DNA of 64,000 nt from Comamonadaceae bacterium (GCA_027488215.1 JAIYCB010000012.1:1-64000); one strand, 5' to 3'; positions 18,911 to 28,809 are shown, counted from the stretch's first letter. Made by a program: numbers and translations. The notes: generated from the letters alone by a model not told the origin.

Positions 18911-19893
18911 GCAGCGGGGCCAGCCACGTTGTTCAAAGGCGTCAGCGCCTGGCCACGGGTCAGGTAAGCCACCAGGTTGTCGGCCGCCAGCTGGGCCATG
19001 GCCTTGCGAGTCTGAATGGTTGCGCTGGCGATGTGCGGGGTCAACACCACATTGGTTACCTTGAGCAAGTCCGGGTGCACCGAGGGCTCGCCCTCGAACA
19101 CATCGATACCCGCCGCAGCGATTTGGCGCGCCGCCAGGGCTTTGGCCAGGGCCGCGTCATCCACAATGCCGCCGCGTGCAATGTTGACCAGCGTGGCGGT
19201 AGGCTTCATCTGCGCCAACTCTGCCGCGCCAATCGTGTGGTGCGATTCGGCGCTGTAAGGCACCACCAGCATCACATGGTCGGCGGTTTGGAGCAGCTCT
19301 TGCTTGCTCACATAACGGGCTTTGCAATTGGATTCCAGCTCGGCGCTCAGGCGAGACCGGTTGTGATAGAGGACCTGCATGCCAAAGCCATGCGCCGCCC
19401 GGCGGGCAATGCCTTGCCCGATGCGGCCCATGCCAATGATGCCCAAGGTCGAGCCATGCACTTCAGCCCCGGCAAACATGTCGTAGCTCCACTTTTTCCA
19501 CAAGCCGGCACGCAAATAGTGCTCACTCTCGGTCACGCGCCGGGCGGTGGCCATGAGCAGTGCAAAGCCGAAGTCGGCCGTGGTTTCGGTCAACACATCA
19601 GGTGTGTTGGTGGCCTGCACGCCGGCGGCGGTCATGGCGGGCACATCAAAGTTATTAAACCCCACAGCCATGTTGGCCACGATGCGCAGTTGCGGGTTGG
19701 CCTTCAGCAGCGCGGCGTCGATGCGCTCGCTGCCGGTGGTCAATGCGCCCACTTTGTCCTGCATGCGGCGAGTCAGCTCTGCAGCTGACCAGACCTCATC
19801 GGCCTGGTTGCTCTCGACTTCAAACACCTGCGCCAAAGACTGCAGGACCTCGGGGAAGATGGCGCGCGCCACCAAAATAGAAAGTTTGGACAT
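18907..19893 (-). CDS. 2-hydroxyacid dehydrogenase (glyoxylate/hydroxypyruvate reductase type)
   Basis: A D-2-hydroxyacid dehydrogenase of 328 residues that reduces glyoxylate, hydroxypyruvate or related 2-oxoacids with NAD(P)H. The catalytic substrate-binding domain surrounds a Rossmann domain with GIIGMGRIGQGIARRA (about 150-165); NIARGGIVDD (about 232-241) and the catalytic His region (LTPHIASAT, about 283-291) are visible. The ATG at 19893 overlaps the stop of the nhaD-type gene upstream by four bases, and its own stop overlaps the rmuC start. An extension to 19953 lies inside the upstream gene and is rejected. Confidence 0.9.
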   Translation of the reverse strand: MSKLSILVARAIFPEVLQSLAQVFEVESNQADEVWSAAELTRRMQDKVGALTTGSERIDAALLKANPQLRIVANMAVGFNNFDVPAMTAAGVQATNTPDVLTETTADFGFALLMATARRVTESEHYLRAGLWKKWSYDMFAGAEVHGSTLGIIGMGRIGQGIARRAAHGFGMQVLYHNRSRLSAELESNCKARYVSKQELLQTADHVMLVVPYSAESHHTIGAAELAQMKPTATLVNIARGGIVDDAALAKALAARQIAAAGIDVFEGEPSVHPDLLKVTNVVLTPHIASATIQTRKAMAQLAADNLVAYLTRGQALTPLNNVAGPAA

Positions 19894-21317
19894 CACTGGA
19901 ACCAGATCAAACTCATGACCACGAACAACGGAATCAGAACAGCGCCTGACCACAACATGTAACCAAAGAAACTCGGCATCTTCACACCACGGTCTTCAGC
20001 AATCGCCTTGACCATCAGGTTGGGCGCATTACCAATGTAGGTGTTGGCACCCATGAACACGGCACCCGCCGACACGGCGGCCAATGTCGGGGCCAACGTG
20101 GTCATCAAGACTTGTGGATCGCCACCAGCGGTGTTGAAGAACACCAGATAAGTCGGGGCGTTATCCAGGAATGAACTCAAAGCACCCGTGATCCAGAAAT
20201 ACATCATGACATCGGGGCTGCCGTCGGGCTGGGTCACAGCCTGAACCACTGCGCCAAATGGGCCATTGACACCCGCCTTGAGCATGGCAATCACCGGGAT
20301 GATGGTCAGGAAAATACCCGCAAACAACTTGGCCACCTCTTGCATCGGGGCCCAAGAAAACTGGTTATCGGCATGCACTTTGGCAGGCGTGATCGTGAGG
20401 GACAAGAAAGTCACAGCCAACAGGCCAACGTCACGCACCACGCCGGGCAGACCAACCTCAGTGCCATAGATATCGAAGGACACGTCGGACTTCCACAGAC
20501 CGCTCATCAGCACCAAGCCCACCACGACGGCCAACAAAGCGAAGTTGATGCCCCCATCAAAACCGATGGCCTTGGAGTCGGGCGTCGGGTCTCGCTGCAT
20601 AAGCCCTTCACGGCGGTTGAAATACCAACTGTCCAGGAAGTAAAAAATGGTCAGCAAGCTGCCCAGCAAGAAAAATGTTTCAGGGAAGATGTGTTTCAAG
20701 GTCCAGAAGAAATCCACGCCCTTCAAGAAGCCCAAAAACAGCGGTGGATCACCCAACGGGGTCAGCGAACCGCCCGCGTTGGAGACGATGAAGATGAAAA
20801 ACACCACCACATGGGCCATGTGTTTTCGGTGTTCGTTGGCGCGGATCAAGGGACGAATCAGCAACATCGAAGCCCCAGTGGTGCCCATGAAGCTGGCCAA
20901 AAACGCACCAATACCCAAGATGGCCGTGTTCAGGCCGGGGCTGCCTTGCAGGTTACCGCGAATGAAAATGCCGCCCGACACAGTGAAGAGTGCGGTCAGC
21001 AAAATGATGAAGGGAATGTATTCAGCAAAAAGCGCGTGCACCATATTGGCACCCGCCATCGCTGGCCCAAACATCACGGCAAAAGGGATCAAAAATGCCA
21101 AGCCCCAAGCGGCAGCCACTTTGCCGTAATGATGGTGCCAGAAATGCGGCGTCAACAAAGGCATCAAGGCAATGGACAACAAAATGCCGGCAAACGGCAC
21201 GCCCCAAATCACAGACAACTGCGAACCGTCAAAATCGGCGGCCCAAGCCCCACCAGACATGGCCAGCAACGCCGGCAAAGCCAGCCAGGTGGTCCATCTT
21301 GATCCCAAAAGCCTCAT
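19893..21317 (-). CDS. nhaD: NhaD-type sodium:proton antiporter
   Basis: A 474-residue inner-membrane ion transporter. The start is the ATG at 21317, preceded by GGAG nine bases upstream. An N-terminal hydrophobic region resembling a signal sequence (ending GGAWAADF) precedes about twelve membrane segments. The conserved family motifs FMGTTGASMLLIRPLIR (about residue 135) and SNAGGSLTPLGDPPLFLGF (about 170) are present; such motifs define NhaD antiporters, which exchange Na+ or Li+ for H+ and contribute to pH and salt tolerance. Its stop overlaps the start of the 2-hydroxyacid dehydrogenase; pncB ends 51 bp upstream. Confidence 0.88.
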   Translation of the reverse strand: MRLLGSRWTTWLALPALLAMSGGAWAADFDGSQLSVIWGVPFAGILLSIALMPLLTPHFWHHHYGKVAAAWGLAFLIPFAVMFGPAMAGANMVHALFAEYIPFIILLTALFTVSGGIFIRGNLQGSPGLNTAILGIGAFLASFMGTTGASMLLIRPLIRANEHRKHMAHVVVFFIFIVSNAGGSLTPLGDPPLFLGFLKGVDFFWTLKHIFPETFFLLGSLLTIFYFLDSWYFNRREGLMQRDPTPDSKAIGFDGGINFALLAVVVGLVLMSGLWKSDVSFDIYGTEVGLPGVVRDVGLLAVTFLSLTITPAKVHADNQFSWAPMQEVAKLFAGIFLTIIPVIAMLKAGVNGPFGAVVQAVTQPDGSPDVMMYFWITGALSSFLDNAPTYLVFFNTAGGDPQVLMTTLAPTLAAVSAGAVFMGANTYIGNAPNLMVKAIAEDRGVKMPSFFGYMLWSGAVLIPLFVVMSLIWFQ

Positions 21318-21368
21318 GGTGCGCGTCTCCAATTGAAAGAATGTGATGTTAAGGTGAAAGTAACCGAT

Positions 21369-22553
21369 TCAGGCGCTGGGTGTCACTTCAAACACCTGAC
21401 GCAGATAAGCCAGGTATTTTTCATCATCACACATACCTTTGCCAGGCGAGTCTGAAAGTTTGGCGACGGGCTGACCATTGCAACGGGTCATTTTGATGAC
21501 GATCTGCAGCGGCTCGTATCCCAGGTCATTGGTCAAATTCGTTCCCACGCCAAAGGCCAATTGGCAGCGGCCCCGGAATTGCTCAAACAACTCGATGGTG
21601 CGCGGAATGGTCAAGCTGTCGCTGTAAATCAAGGTCTTGGTTTTGGGGTCCACCCGGTTGTGTTGGTAATGCGCGATCATGCGCTCACCCCAGCTGAAGG
21701 GGTCGCCACTGTCGTGGCGGGCACCGTCAAAGAGCTTGCAAAAGTACAGATCAAAGTCGCGCAAGAAAGCGTTGAAACCGTAAACATCGCTGAGCGCAAT
21801 GCCCAAGTCACCCCGGTATTCCTTGGCCCAGGACTCAAAGGCAAAAATTTGACTGTCGCGCAAACGAGGCCCGAGGGCTTGGCAGGCCTGCAAGTATTCA
21901 TGCGCCATGGTACCCAATGGGGTTAGGCCAAGGGAATACGCGTAATAAACATTACTGGTTCCAGCCAATTGGCCACTGGGGCCGGTACCGAGTCGGGCTG
22001 ACAGCACGCGCAAGACCTCTTCGTGCCAAGCCCGTGAAAAACGGCGGCGGGTCCCGTAGTCGGCAATCTTGAGGGTTTCCAGTCCTGGGGCCTGCAACTG
22101 GGCAATTTTGGTGTCCAGGCGGCGGCGACCTTCCATCAGATCAGGCACTTTTTGGGTGTTGCGGAAGTACACCTCGTTGACGATGGCCAAAACCGGAATC
22201 TCAAACAAAATCGTGTGCAGCCAAGGGCCCCGGATGGTGATGTCAATCTCGCCCGAGGGCAAGGGGGTCACTTCAATGTACTTTTCATTGAGTTTGAACA
22301 GACCCAAAAAATCCACAAAATCGCTCTTGATGAAGCGCATGGACCGCAGGTACTGCAACTCGCTTTCCTTGAATGTCAGGCTGCACAGGGAGCGTATCTC
22401 TTCTCGGATCTCCTTGACGAACTGGGCCAAGGGCACGCCCGGATTGCGGCATTTGAACTTGTATTCGACCTGCGCCCCTGGAAACTGGTGCAACACCACC
22501 TGCATCATGGTGAATTTGTACAGATCGGTGTCGAGCAGGCTGGTGATGATCAT
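21369..22553 (-). CDS. pncB: Nicotinate phosphoribosyltransferase
   Basis: PncB converts nicotinate and PRPP to nicotinate mononucleotide in NAD salvage. The 394-residue product begins [20 protein letters not shown], the diagnostic N-terminus. Further family signatures are [18 protein letters not shown] (about 166-183), the GTSNVYYA motif with the usual phosphorylated-histidine region further on ([15 protein letters not shown], about 278) and [15 protein letters not shown] (about 340). Length fits the proteobacterial family. It is part of the long minus-strand run, 67 bp after livF. Confidence 0.95.
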   Translation of the reverse strand: MIITSLLDTDLYKFTMMQVVLHQFPGAQVEYKFKCRNPGVPLAQFVKEIREEIRSLCSLTFKESELQYLRSMRFIKSDFVDFLGLFKLNEKYIEVTPLPSGEIDITIRGPWLHTILFEIPVLAIVNEVYFRNTQKVPDLMEGRRRLDTKIAQLQAPGLETLKIADYGTRRRFSRAWHEEVLRVLSARLGTGPSGQLAGTSNVYYAYSLGLTPLGTMAHEYLQACQALGPRLRDSQIFAFESWAKEYRGDLGIALSDVYGFNAFLRDFDLYFCKLFDGARHDSGDPFSWGERMIAHYQHNRVDPKTKTLIYSDSLTIPRTIELFEQFRGRCQLAFGVGTNLTNDLGYEPLQIVIKMTRCNGQPVAKLSDSPGKGMCDDEKYLAYLRQVFEVTPSA

Positions 22554-22620
22554 GGTGTTTTGTCTCTGGCGGCTGAGGCCACTCGTGGTTGTGGGCCAGT
22601 GTAAGGGATGACCAAAGGAC

Positions 22621-23292
22621 TCAGGTGGCCTGATGCGGGCTAGAGACCTGTTTGTCTAGTCGCCCGCTGGCCAGCTCCAAGACCCGCTGCGCGTGGTGGG
22701 TCAGGATGTTGTTTTGCTCGGCCACCAGCATGGCCACGCCTTCTCGGGCCAGTTGCAGCAAAGCATCCCGCATGGCCGCCACCAGCACCGGGGCGATGCC
22801 CTCGCAAGGCTCGTCCAGCAACAACAGGCGCGGGCCGATCATAAGGGTGCGGGCCAACGCCAGCATTTGTTGCTCACCACCGCTCATTTGGCTGGCCGGT
22901 CGGTGCAGCATGGTTTGCAGCTGTGGGAACAAAGCCATCACGCGGTCAAAGCGTTGCGCGGGCGTTACCTGAGCGATTGAACCCGAGGGTGCGGCGATCC
23001 ACAGGTTTTCCTTGACTGACAAGCCGGTGAACAATCGCCGGTCTTCGGCTACAAAACCCAAGCCCGCTCGGGCGCGTTGGTGCGCAGGCCAATCCTCAAT
23101 GGAAAGGCCTTGCCATTCGATGCGCCCTTGCGCACGCGGGCCGATGCCGATCAGGCTTTGCAGCAAGGTCGATTTGCCCGCGCCATTCAAACCCTGAATG
23201 ACCACCAACTCACCCTCGCCCACCGTCAGACTCACGTCGAACAAGGCTTGGGCCTGGCCGTACCAGGCGTTGAGTCCCTTAACGGTGAGCAT
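22621..23292 (-). CDS. livF: Branched-chain amino acid-type ABC transporter ATPase (LivF-like)
   Basis: The second ATPase of a HAAT-family ABC importer. Over 223 residues it shows Walker A (GLNGAGKST, about 35-43), the Q-loop region, the signature [15 protein letters not shown] (about 136-150) and Walker B ([14 protein letters not shown], about 157-170). LivF-type ATPases lack the extended C-terminus of LivG. It overlaps livG by 14 bases and is the last gene of the transporter set. The transported substrate may be branched-chain amino acids, amides or urea; sequence alone does not decide. Confidence 0.9.
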   Translation of the reverse strand: MLTVKGLNAWYGQAQALFDVSLTVGEGELVVIQGLNGAGKSTLLQSLIGIGPRAQGRIEWQGLSIEDWPAHQRARAGLGFVAEDRRLFTGLSVKENLWIAAPSGSIAQVTPAQRFDRVMALFPQLQTMLHRPASQMSGGEQQMLALARTLMIGPRLLLLDEPCEGIAPVLVAAMRDALLQLAREGVAMLVAEQNNILTHHAQRVLELASGRLDKQVSSPHQAT

Positions 23293-24076
23293 CGAGCAGG
23301 CCTTTCATCTCGAAATCTTTCCCCAGATAGCGTTCGCGCACCTGCGAGTCTTGCGCCACCGCTTCAGGTAATCCATCGGCCACCAGGCGCCCTTGCATCA
23401 GCACCAACACCCGTTCGGCCACGCCAAATACGGCGTCCATGTTGTGTTCGGTGTAGAGCACCGTCACGCCTTGGGATGCCACTTGGCGAACCAGCGCCAT
23501 CATGTCGGCCCGCTCGGCCAAGGCCAGCCCAGCAGCAGGCTCGTCCAGGAGCAGCAAAGCGCCCGATGGATCGGCAGCTGTTTCAGGCAAGCCCGCCAGC
23601 GCCATGGCCAGCTCCAGCCGTTTTTTCGCGCCATAAGGCAAATCGGCCACCGTGTGGTGGGCCAGCGGCTGCAAACCCGCCTGTGCGGCCAAGTGCATGG
23701 CGCGTTCGGGTTGCCGCCGGTCCAGCTGGTCCCACCAAACCAAGGGCGCTGCACCGCGCAGCACCAACTGGATGTTTTGCAGGACCGTGAGCGCCTCAAA
23801 GGTCTGCGCCACCTGAAAAGTACGAGCCACGCCCAAACGCTGACGCTCGGCAGGGGCCTTGCCCAACAGCGACTGACCTTGCCACAGAACATCACCCGCC
23901 GTGGGCACCTGCTGGCCAGCCAGGCAGGCAAAACAGGTCGATTTGCCCGCGCCATTGGGTCCGATCAAGGCCACGCACTGGCCTGCGGGTACAGAGAAGT
24001 GCACGCCGTCCAGCGCCCGCACGCCGCCAAAGTGCTTGGCCAGGCCCTTGACCTGCAATGTCTGCTCGTCACTCAT
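23279..24076 (-). CDS. livG: Branched-chain amino acid-type ABC transporter ATPase (LivG-like)
   Basis: The first ATPase of the HAAT importer, 265 residues. Walker A (LIGPNGAGKSTCF, about 37-49), a signature region of the divergent LivG kind (DLPYGAKKRLELAMAL, about 150-165), Walker B (ALLLLDEPAAGLA, about 177-189) and the H-loop (VLYTEHNMDAV) are visible. The signature motif reads PYGAKKR instead of LSGGQ, which is normal for this subfamily. Its ATG overlaps the stop of the fused permease gene (ATGA), and its end overlaps livF, so the three are a tight operon. Confidence 0.92.
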   Translation of the reverse strand: MSDEQTLQVKGLAKHFGGVRALDGVHFSVPAGQCVALIGPNGAGKSTCFACLAGQQVPTAGDVLWQGQSLLGKAPAERQRLGVARTFQVAQTFEALTVLQNIQLVLRGAAPLVWWDQLDRRQPERAMHLAAQAGLQPLAHHTVADLPYGAKKRLELAMALAGLPETAADPSGALLLLDEPAAGLALAERADMMALVRQVASQGVTVLYTEHNMDAVFGVAERVLVLMQGRLVADGLPEAVAQDSQVRERYLGKDFEMKGLLDAHR

Positions 24077-25944
24077 GAGCGGCCACCCTTCCGGGTCATC
24101 CAGCGGGCCATCAGCATTTGCACTCCCCCCAAGACACCACTGGGGGCCAGCACCATGACCCCCATGATGACCAAGCCCAACACCCCGCGCCAGTACTCGA
24201 GGCCCTGGCCAAGCTCAGCCCCACCCCAGACCAGCAGCGCACTGCCGACGGCTGAGCCCCACAACTGGTGCACGCCGCCCAGCAAAATCACCAGCAAAGC
24301 ATCGACCGACATGGCCACCGAAGCCACCGAAGGGAATACCGCTCCCTTGAACGCGGCCCACAAGCCCCCGGCCAAACCCGCCAAAGTGGCGCTGCCCACA
24401 AACACCTGGTAACGCAGTGCCTGCACCGGCAAGCCACTGGCCGCCGCCCGCAAAGGCGCATCGCGCAAGGCCTGCAAAGCCGCGCCCCGGCTGGAGCGAG
24501 CCATCCGGGCCATGCCTGCCAAAGCCAGCAACAATCCCGCGCACAACAGCGCATCCCACAAAGCCCGCGACTCAGCCGCCATCATGCGCAGACCGATCAA
24601 GCCGTTGTCTCCGCCTGTCAAGCCCACCCATTGGGTGGCCCCGGCCCAAATCGTTTGCGCCAACGCCAGCGACAACATGGCCAGGTACACCCCGCTGCTG
24701 CGCACCACCAAGACCCCAAACACAAGCGCCACCGACATGGCCAGCGCCATGCCTGCGGTCAAGGCTGTGATCAGGCCTGCGCCCCAATGCAAATGCGCCA
24801 ACGCCGCGCCGTAAGCACCCAATGCAAAAAACGCCGCGTGACCAAAGCTGACCAGACCACCCAAAGCCATCATCCACTGCAGGCTCAGGCCAAACAGCAT
24901 CATCACCATCACGTCTTCAGCCAGACTGCGTCCGTAATCACCCTGCCCCCAGGCCAAGAACGTCAACCCCACAACCGCCGCCACCATCACCCCACGCCCA
25001 ACCTGACTTGCAGGCCACAAAGAAAACACCGGCACCGTCTCGCGCTGTTCGGCATGCAGGGTCGATCCAGCCAAGCCCTGCGGACGCCAGACCAGCACCG
25101 CCGCCATGGTCAAAAACACCAGCACCAAAGTCGCTTGCGGGAAAAAGCTCAGGCCCAAGGCGTGAATCAGGCCGATCAACACCGCCGCTGCAAACGCCCC
25201 GCCGATGCTGCCCAGCCCCCCGGTGACCACCACCACAAAGGTCTCGACCACCACATTCACATCCATTTGCAAGTGCGCAGGCTCGCGTGGCAGTTGCAAA
25301 GCTCCGGCCAGCCCCGCTAAGCCGCAGCCCAGCATGACCACCCCCAGCATCAGCGGCGCAGGATTCACCCCCAGGGCGTCCAGCATCTCTCGGTCTTGCG
25401 TGGCGGCTTTGACACGCTGGCCCCACAGGGTGCGCGTGAGCAGCAGATGCAGCCCCAGCCAGACCAAGGGCCCTAGCACCAGCGTGAACAACTGCCAGGT
25501 GGGGAAATACGACTCGCCCAGCTGAACCGCACCTTTGAGGCCGGGGAAGCGCGGCGCAAACACCTCTTCCGGGCCAAAGTACCAGCGCATCGCGTCATGC
25601 AGTGCCAGTGTCAGGCCAAAGGTGGCCACCAATTGGTACAGCTGCGGCGCGTGGCGCATGCGCTTGAGGAGCAGCACTTCGGTCACGGCCCCCAGTAAGG
25701 CCGCCACACATGCCCCCATCAAAATGACAGCGCCATAACCCCAAGCCGTTTCGGCCATCGCGGGCCACCAGTTCGCCACGGCATGGGCGGACCACAGCGC
25801 ACCCAGCATGAAAAAACTGCCGTGCGCGAAGTTGACGATACGGGTCACGCCAAAAATCAGCGTCAAACCCGAAGCCATTAAAAACAAGGTAGTGGCGTGG
25901 CTCAGTCCGTTGAGCAGTTGCAACGCCAGTGCTTCAAACCCCAA
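24073..25944 (-). CDS. Fused LivH-LivM ABC transporter permease
   Basis: One 623-residue protein combines both permease subunits of a branched-chain amino acid-type ABC importer. Residues about 1-290 are LivH-like (LASGLTLIFG-type start, NFAHGSFF, and the central EAA-like region GVNPAPLMLGVVMLGCGLAG), and residues about 330-610 are LivM-like (GGLVSFGHAAFFALGAYGAA and the ALRDAPLRAAASGL loop). About 15-18 membrane segments. The start is a TTG codon with AAGG upstream; no better in-frame start fits the LivH N-terminus. No periplasmic binding protein gene lies nearby, so it must be encoded elsewhere or be missing. Confidence 0.9.
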   Translation of the reverse strand: MGFEALALQLLNGLSHATTLFLMASGLTLIFGVTRIVNFAHGSFFMLGALWSAHAVANWWPAMAETAWGYGAVILMGACVAALLGAVTEVLLLKRMRHAPQLYQLVATFGLTLALHDAMRWYFGPEEVFAPRFPGLKGAVQLGESYFPTWQLFTLVLGPLVWLGLHLLLTRTLWGQRVKAATQDREMLDALGVNPAPLMLGVVMLGCGLAGLAGALQLPREPAHLQMDVNVVVETFVVVVTGGLGSIGGAFAAAVLIGLIHALGLSFFPQATLVLVFLTMAAVLVWRPQGLAGSTLHAEQRETVPVFSLWPASQVGRGVMVAAVVGLTFLAWGQGDYGRSLAEDVMVMMLFGLSLQWMMALGGLVSFGHAAFFALGAYGAALAHLHWGAGLITALTAGMALAMSVALVFGVLVVRSSGVYLAMLSLALAQTIWAGATQWVGLTGGDNGLIGLRMMAAESRALWDALLCAGLLLALAGMARMARSSRGAALQALRDAPLRAAASGLPVQALRYQVFVGSATLAGLAGGLWAAFKGAVFPSVASVAMSVDALLVILLGGVHQLWGSAVGSALLVWGGAELGQGLEYWRGVLGLVIMGVMVLAPSGVLGGVQMLMARWMTRKGGRS

Positions 25945-25971
25945 TTGATCGCCTTGTCATCACAAAAAAGA

Positions 25972-26709
25972 TCAGTCCACCCAGTGGGTGAAGTCTTGCG
26001 CGGACACCCGTGTGGTCTGGAAGGTGTTGACCAAGGCCGACTCGTCGGCGTAGCCGAGCGACATGCCGCAAACCACCATTTCATTCTCACCCGCGCCCAC
26101 CAAAGGCAAGATGATTTTGGAAAAGCCGTTCCAGGCCGCCTGCGGGCAAGTGTGCAGGCCGCGCGAACGGGCCGCCACCATGATGCTTTGCAAAAACATG
26201 CCGTAGTCGAGCAAACTGCCCCGACCCATGACTTTATCGATGGTGAACATCAGACCCACGGGTGCGTCAAAGAATCGGAAATTCTTTTGGTGCTGGGCGT
26301 GCATCATGGCCTTGTCGCCCTTGCCAATGCCCAGTACGCCGTACAAACCAAAACCACACTCACGGCGGCGGTCGATGTAGGGGCTGACCCATTTTTCGGG
26401 GTAGTAGTCATAGGACTCGGCATATTCAGAGGCCAAAGCCGGATTCGCGCTGATGGCGTCATGCGCGGCGCAGGTTTTAGCCACCAGCTCATCACGCTTG
26501 GCGCCTTGCAGCACATACACCTTCCAAGGCTGGGTGTTGGTGCCACTGGGCGCGCGCGCGGCGATGCCCAGCACCTCTTGCAGCACAGCGCGGTCCACCG
26601 GCTTTTGCAAATAAGCTCGGGCCGAAAAGCGACTCAGGATGGCCGCGTCCACGCTGGCCGGATCGTTCACGCGGGTGCTGACCTGGGGGCCGATGGGGGA
26701 AATGCTCAT
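25972..26709 (-). CDS. Nitroreductase family protein
   Basis: A 245-residue FMN-dependent nitroreductase-fold protein, which would transfer electrons from NAD(P)H to nitroaromatics, quinones or similar acceptors. The FMN-binding N-terminal motif [14 protein letters not shown] (about 27-40), the [15 protein letters not shown] segment (about 53-67) and the C-terminal GMSLGYAD motif (about 217-224) are the family hallmarks. It resembles nitrobenzene/nitrobenzoate reductases more than NfsB. Its ATG overlaps the stop of the thioesterase gene by four bases; LivHM starts 27 bp downstream. Confidence 0.9.
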   Translation of the reverse strand: MSISPIGPQVSTRVNDPASVDAAILSRFSARAYLQKPVDRAVLQEVLGIAARAPSGTNTQPWKVYVLQGAKRDELVAKTCAAHDAISANPALASEYAESYDYYPEKWVSPYIDRRRECGFGLYGVLGIGKGDKAMMHAQHQKNFRFFDAPVGLMFTIDKVMGRGSLLDYGMFLQSIMVAARSRGLHTCPQAAWNGFSKIILPLVGAGENEMVVCGMSLGYADESALVNTFQTTRVSAQDFTHWVD

Positions 26710-27146
26710 GTCAATGTCTCCAAAAATCCTTTGAGTGGGGTCGGCAAGGGCACAGGTCGGCGAGTTTCGCGGTCCACGTACACATGCACAAAATGGCCCC
26801 GGGCAGCGCTCATCTCTTCACCTTGGGCAAACAGGCCCACCTCGTAGCGCACGCTGGACGTGCCCAGCTTGGCCACGCGGATACCCGCGTCGATGGTTTG
26901 GGGGAAGGCCAGCGGTGCAAAGTAAAAACACTGGGTTTCCACCACCAGGCCAATGGTGCTGCCCGCGTGGATGTCGAGCACGCCACGCTCAATCAGCGTG
27001 GCGTTCACGGCCGTGTCAAACCAGCTGTAGTACACCACGTTGTTCACATGGCCATACACATCGTTGTCCATCCAGCGGGTGGTGATCGCACGAAACGCTT
27101 TGTAGCTGCTGCGGGCGTCGGATTGGGGTTTAGCAGGCGTGTTCAT
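26706..27146 (-). CDS. Acyl-CoA thioesterase, 4HBT hot-dog fold
   Basis: A 146-residue YbgC/FadM-type thioesterase that hydrolyses acyl-CoA. The motif [20 protein letters not shown] (about 22-41), with the catalytic aspartate in WMDND, is diagnostic for the 4-hydroxybenzoyl-CoA thioesterase family; the central beta-strands follow. The ATG at 27146 overlaps the stop of the deacetylase gene (ATGA); an upstream frame to 27290 lies inside that gene and is rejected. Substrate chain length is unknown. Confidence 0.88.
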   Translation of the reverse strand: MNTPAKPQSDARSSYKAFRAITTRWMDNDVYGHVNNVVYYSWFDTAVNATLIERGVLDIHAGSTIGLVVETQCFYFAPLAFPQTIDAGIRVAKLGTSSVRYEVGLFAQGEEMSAARGHFVHVYVDRETRRPVPLPTPLKGFLETLT

Positions 27147-28081
27147 CGCCCGAGATTGTGCCAGCGTTGCCACTGCTGCCAGTAGGCCAAGGCCACGTCC
27201 CAGGTCTGCATTTGCACCTGCACCGTGGTCTCGATGTCGTGTCCGTAGCCACCGCCCATGCACAGCACCACCGGCAGCCTGCGTTGCCACGCCCAGTCCA
27301 GCACCACACGGTCTCGGGCTTGCATGCCATCCGCAGTCAGTTTGAGCCGACCCAGCCGATCCCCCTCGTGCGGGTCGGCTCCGGCCAGGTAAATCACCAG
27401 CTGCGGATCGAACCGGTCATGCAGCGTTTGCAGGGCTTGGTGGAGCGCCTCCAGATAGGGCTCGTCGGTACAGCCGTCGGGGAGACCTACGTCCAAATCA
27501 CTGGGCTCCTTGCGGAACGGGAAGTTCTTCTCGCCATGAAGAGACAGCGTGAACACGCTGGGGTCGTTGGCAAAGATGTGCGCCGTGCCGTTGCCTTGGT
27601 GCACATCCAGGTCAATCACCGCCACATTCAAGGTCTGTCGCTGGTGACGCCAGGCTTCGGCCTGCATCAGGCGGGCCGTCACTGCAATGTCGTTGAACAC
27701 ACAAAAGCCCCCGCCCTTGTGCGCGTAGGCATGGTGCGTGCCGCCAGCCAGGTTGCCTGCCACGCCTTGATTCAGCGCATCGCGGGCAGCCGCCACAGTA
27801 GCGCCCACCGAGCGACGGGCCCGTTCGGCCATGGCGGTACTCCAAGGAAAGCCAATCTCGCGCTGCAAGGCGGGCTCCAGAGTCCCGTTGCTCACACCCT
27901 GGATGTAAGCGGGCGTGTGCACCAGTGCTAATTCACCATCGCTGGCCGCAGGCGCTTCGCGCATGAACACTCCCGGCAGCTCTTGTGTGAGGCGGTCACG
28001 CAGACGGCTGTACTTGCGCATGGGAAAGCGGTGGCCTTCGGGCAAGGGCAAAACAAAGTGGTCTGCGTAATAAGCGTGCAT
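27143..28081 (-). CDS. Histone deacetylase family protein
   Basis: A 312-residue arginase/deacetylase-fold protein related to bacterial acetoin utilisation protein AcuC and to acetylpolyamine amidohydrolases. Active-site features are visible: the [18 protein letters not shown] segment (about 135-152, with the His-His pair), and the zinc ligands in [10 protein letters not shown] (about 170-179) and the later [11 protein letters not shown] segment. It would remove acetyl groups from lysine or small amines. It heads the minus-strand run and overlaps a thioesterase gene, so acetyl/acyl turnover is a reasonable theme. In this species the target is unknown. Confidence 0.88.
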   Translation of the reverse strand: MHAYYADHFVLPLPEGHRFPMRKYSRLRDRLTQELPGVFMREAPAASDGELALVHTPAYIQGVSNGTLEPALQREIGFPWSTAMAERARRSVGATVAAARDALNQGVAGNLAGGTHHAYAHKGGGFCVFNDIAVTARLMQAEAWRHQRQTLNVAVIDLDVHQGNGTAHIFANDPSVFTLSLHGEKNFPFRKEPSDLDVGLPDGCTDEPYLEALHQALQTLHDRFDPQLVIYLAGADPHEGDRLGRLKLTADGMQARDRVVLDWAWQRRLPVVLCMGGGYGHDIETTVQVQMQTWDVALAYWQQWQRWHNLGR

Positions 28082-28187
28082 GGGTGACTCAGGTGGGGCC
28101 TTGATTCTAGAAAACCCTCTCTAAACTGAGCCACGAGTGTGCACATCCCCTTGCAATACCAGGTAGAAACCCTAAAATCCAAATCAT

Positions 28188-28199
28188 GCTGCACTGCAA
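28188..28199. promoter_or_regulatory. Possible PhaR-type operator upstream of the phasin gene
   Basis: The stretch GCTGCACTGCAA lies 70 bp before the phasin start. It resembles the TGCANTGCA-like sites reported for PhaR, the regulator that senses polyhydroxyalkanoate and represses phasin genes. The assignment rests on position and motif likeness only. Confidence 0.35.
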
Positions 28200-28268
28200 C
28201 AAAGTTGTACGGCCTAGGCCAGTTAAGGCGCAGTCTTCTTGAAACCGAACTTTTATCTGGAGCCCCTC

Positions 28269-28802
28269 ATGATGACACCCGAGCAAATCGTCGCCTCGCA
28301 CAAAGCCAATGTGGAAACCCTGTTTGGCCTGACCGCCAAAGCATTCGAAGGCGTGGAAAAAATGGTGGAGCTGAACCTGAGCGTGGCCAAGGCCGCCCTG
28401 GACGAGTCCGCCAACAACACCCAAGCCGCTCTGAGCGTGAAAGACGCCCAAGAGCTGCTGGCCATGCAAGCCAACCTTTTCCAGCCTTTGGCTGAAAAAA
28501 CTGCCGCATACAGCCGTCACCTGTACGACATCGCGTCGGGCACTGGCAGCGAGTTCACCAAAGCCTTCGAAGCCCAAAGTGCCGCTGCGCAAAAGCAGTT
28601 CGCCACTTTGATGGACAGCGCCGCCCAAAACGCCCCTGCCGGTTCTGAGCAAGCCGTGGCCATGATGAAGGGTGCCATGACCGCCGCCAACAGCGCTTTC
28701 GAATCGGTGCAAAAAGCCGTCAAGCAAGCCACCGACCTGGCCGAAACCAATCTGGCTGCCGTCACGCAATCGGCTGCACCCAAGGCTGCCAAAAAGAAGT
28801 GA
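28269..28802 (+). CDS. phaP: Phasin family protein
   Basis: Phasins coat polyhydroxyalkanoate granules. The 177-residue product begins [20 protein letters not shown], followed by the amphipathic, alanine- and glutamine-rich helices of the Phasin_2/TIGR01841 family (about 10-120) and a lysine-rich C-terminus (AAPKAAKKK). The ATG at 28269 has TGGAG upstream; an in-frame codon at 28239 has none. Codon use is strongly biased toward common codons, as expected for an abundant protein. Two terminators follow. The gene implies that this organism stores PHA, though no synthase is in the window. Confidence 0.92.
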   Translation: MMTPEQIVASHKANVETLFGLTAKAFEGVEKMVELNLSVAKAALDESANNTQAALSVKDAQELLAMQANLFQPLAEKTAAYSRHLYDIASGTGSEFTKAFEAQSAAAQKQFATLMDSAAQNAPAGSEQAVAMMKGAMTAANSAFESVQKAVKQATDLAETNLAAVTQSAAPKAAKKK

Positions 28803-28809
28803 TTTTTCA

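Noticed and set aside
20340-21302. 320-codon open frame on the plus strand
   Set aside because: It lies antisense to the nhaD-type gene, is rich in His, Gln and Arg without any domain and results from GC-rich codon use.
24268-25320. 350-codon open frame on the plus strand
   Set aside because: Antisense to the LivHM permease; low-complexity His/Gln/Arg sequence typical of shadows of membrane proteins.
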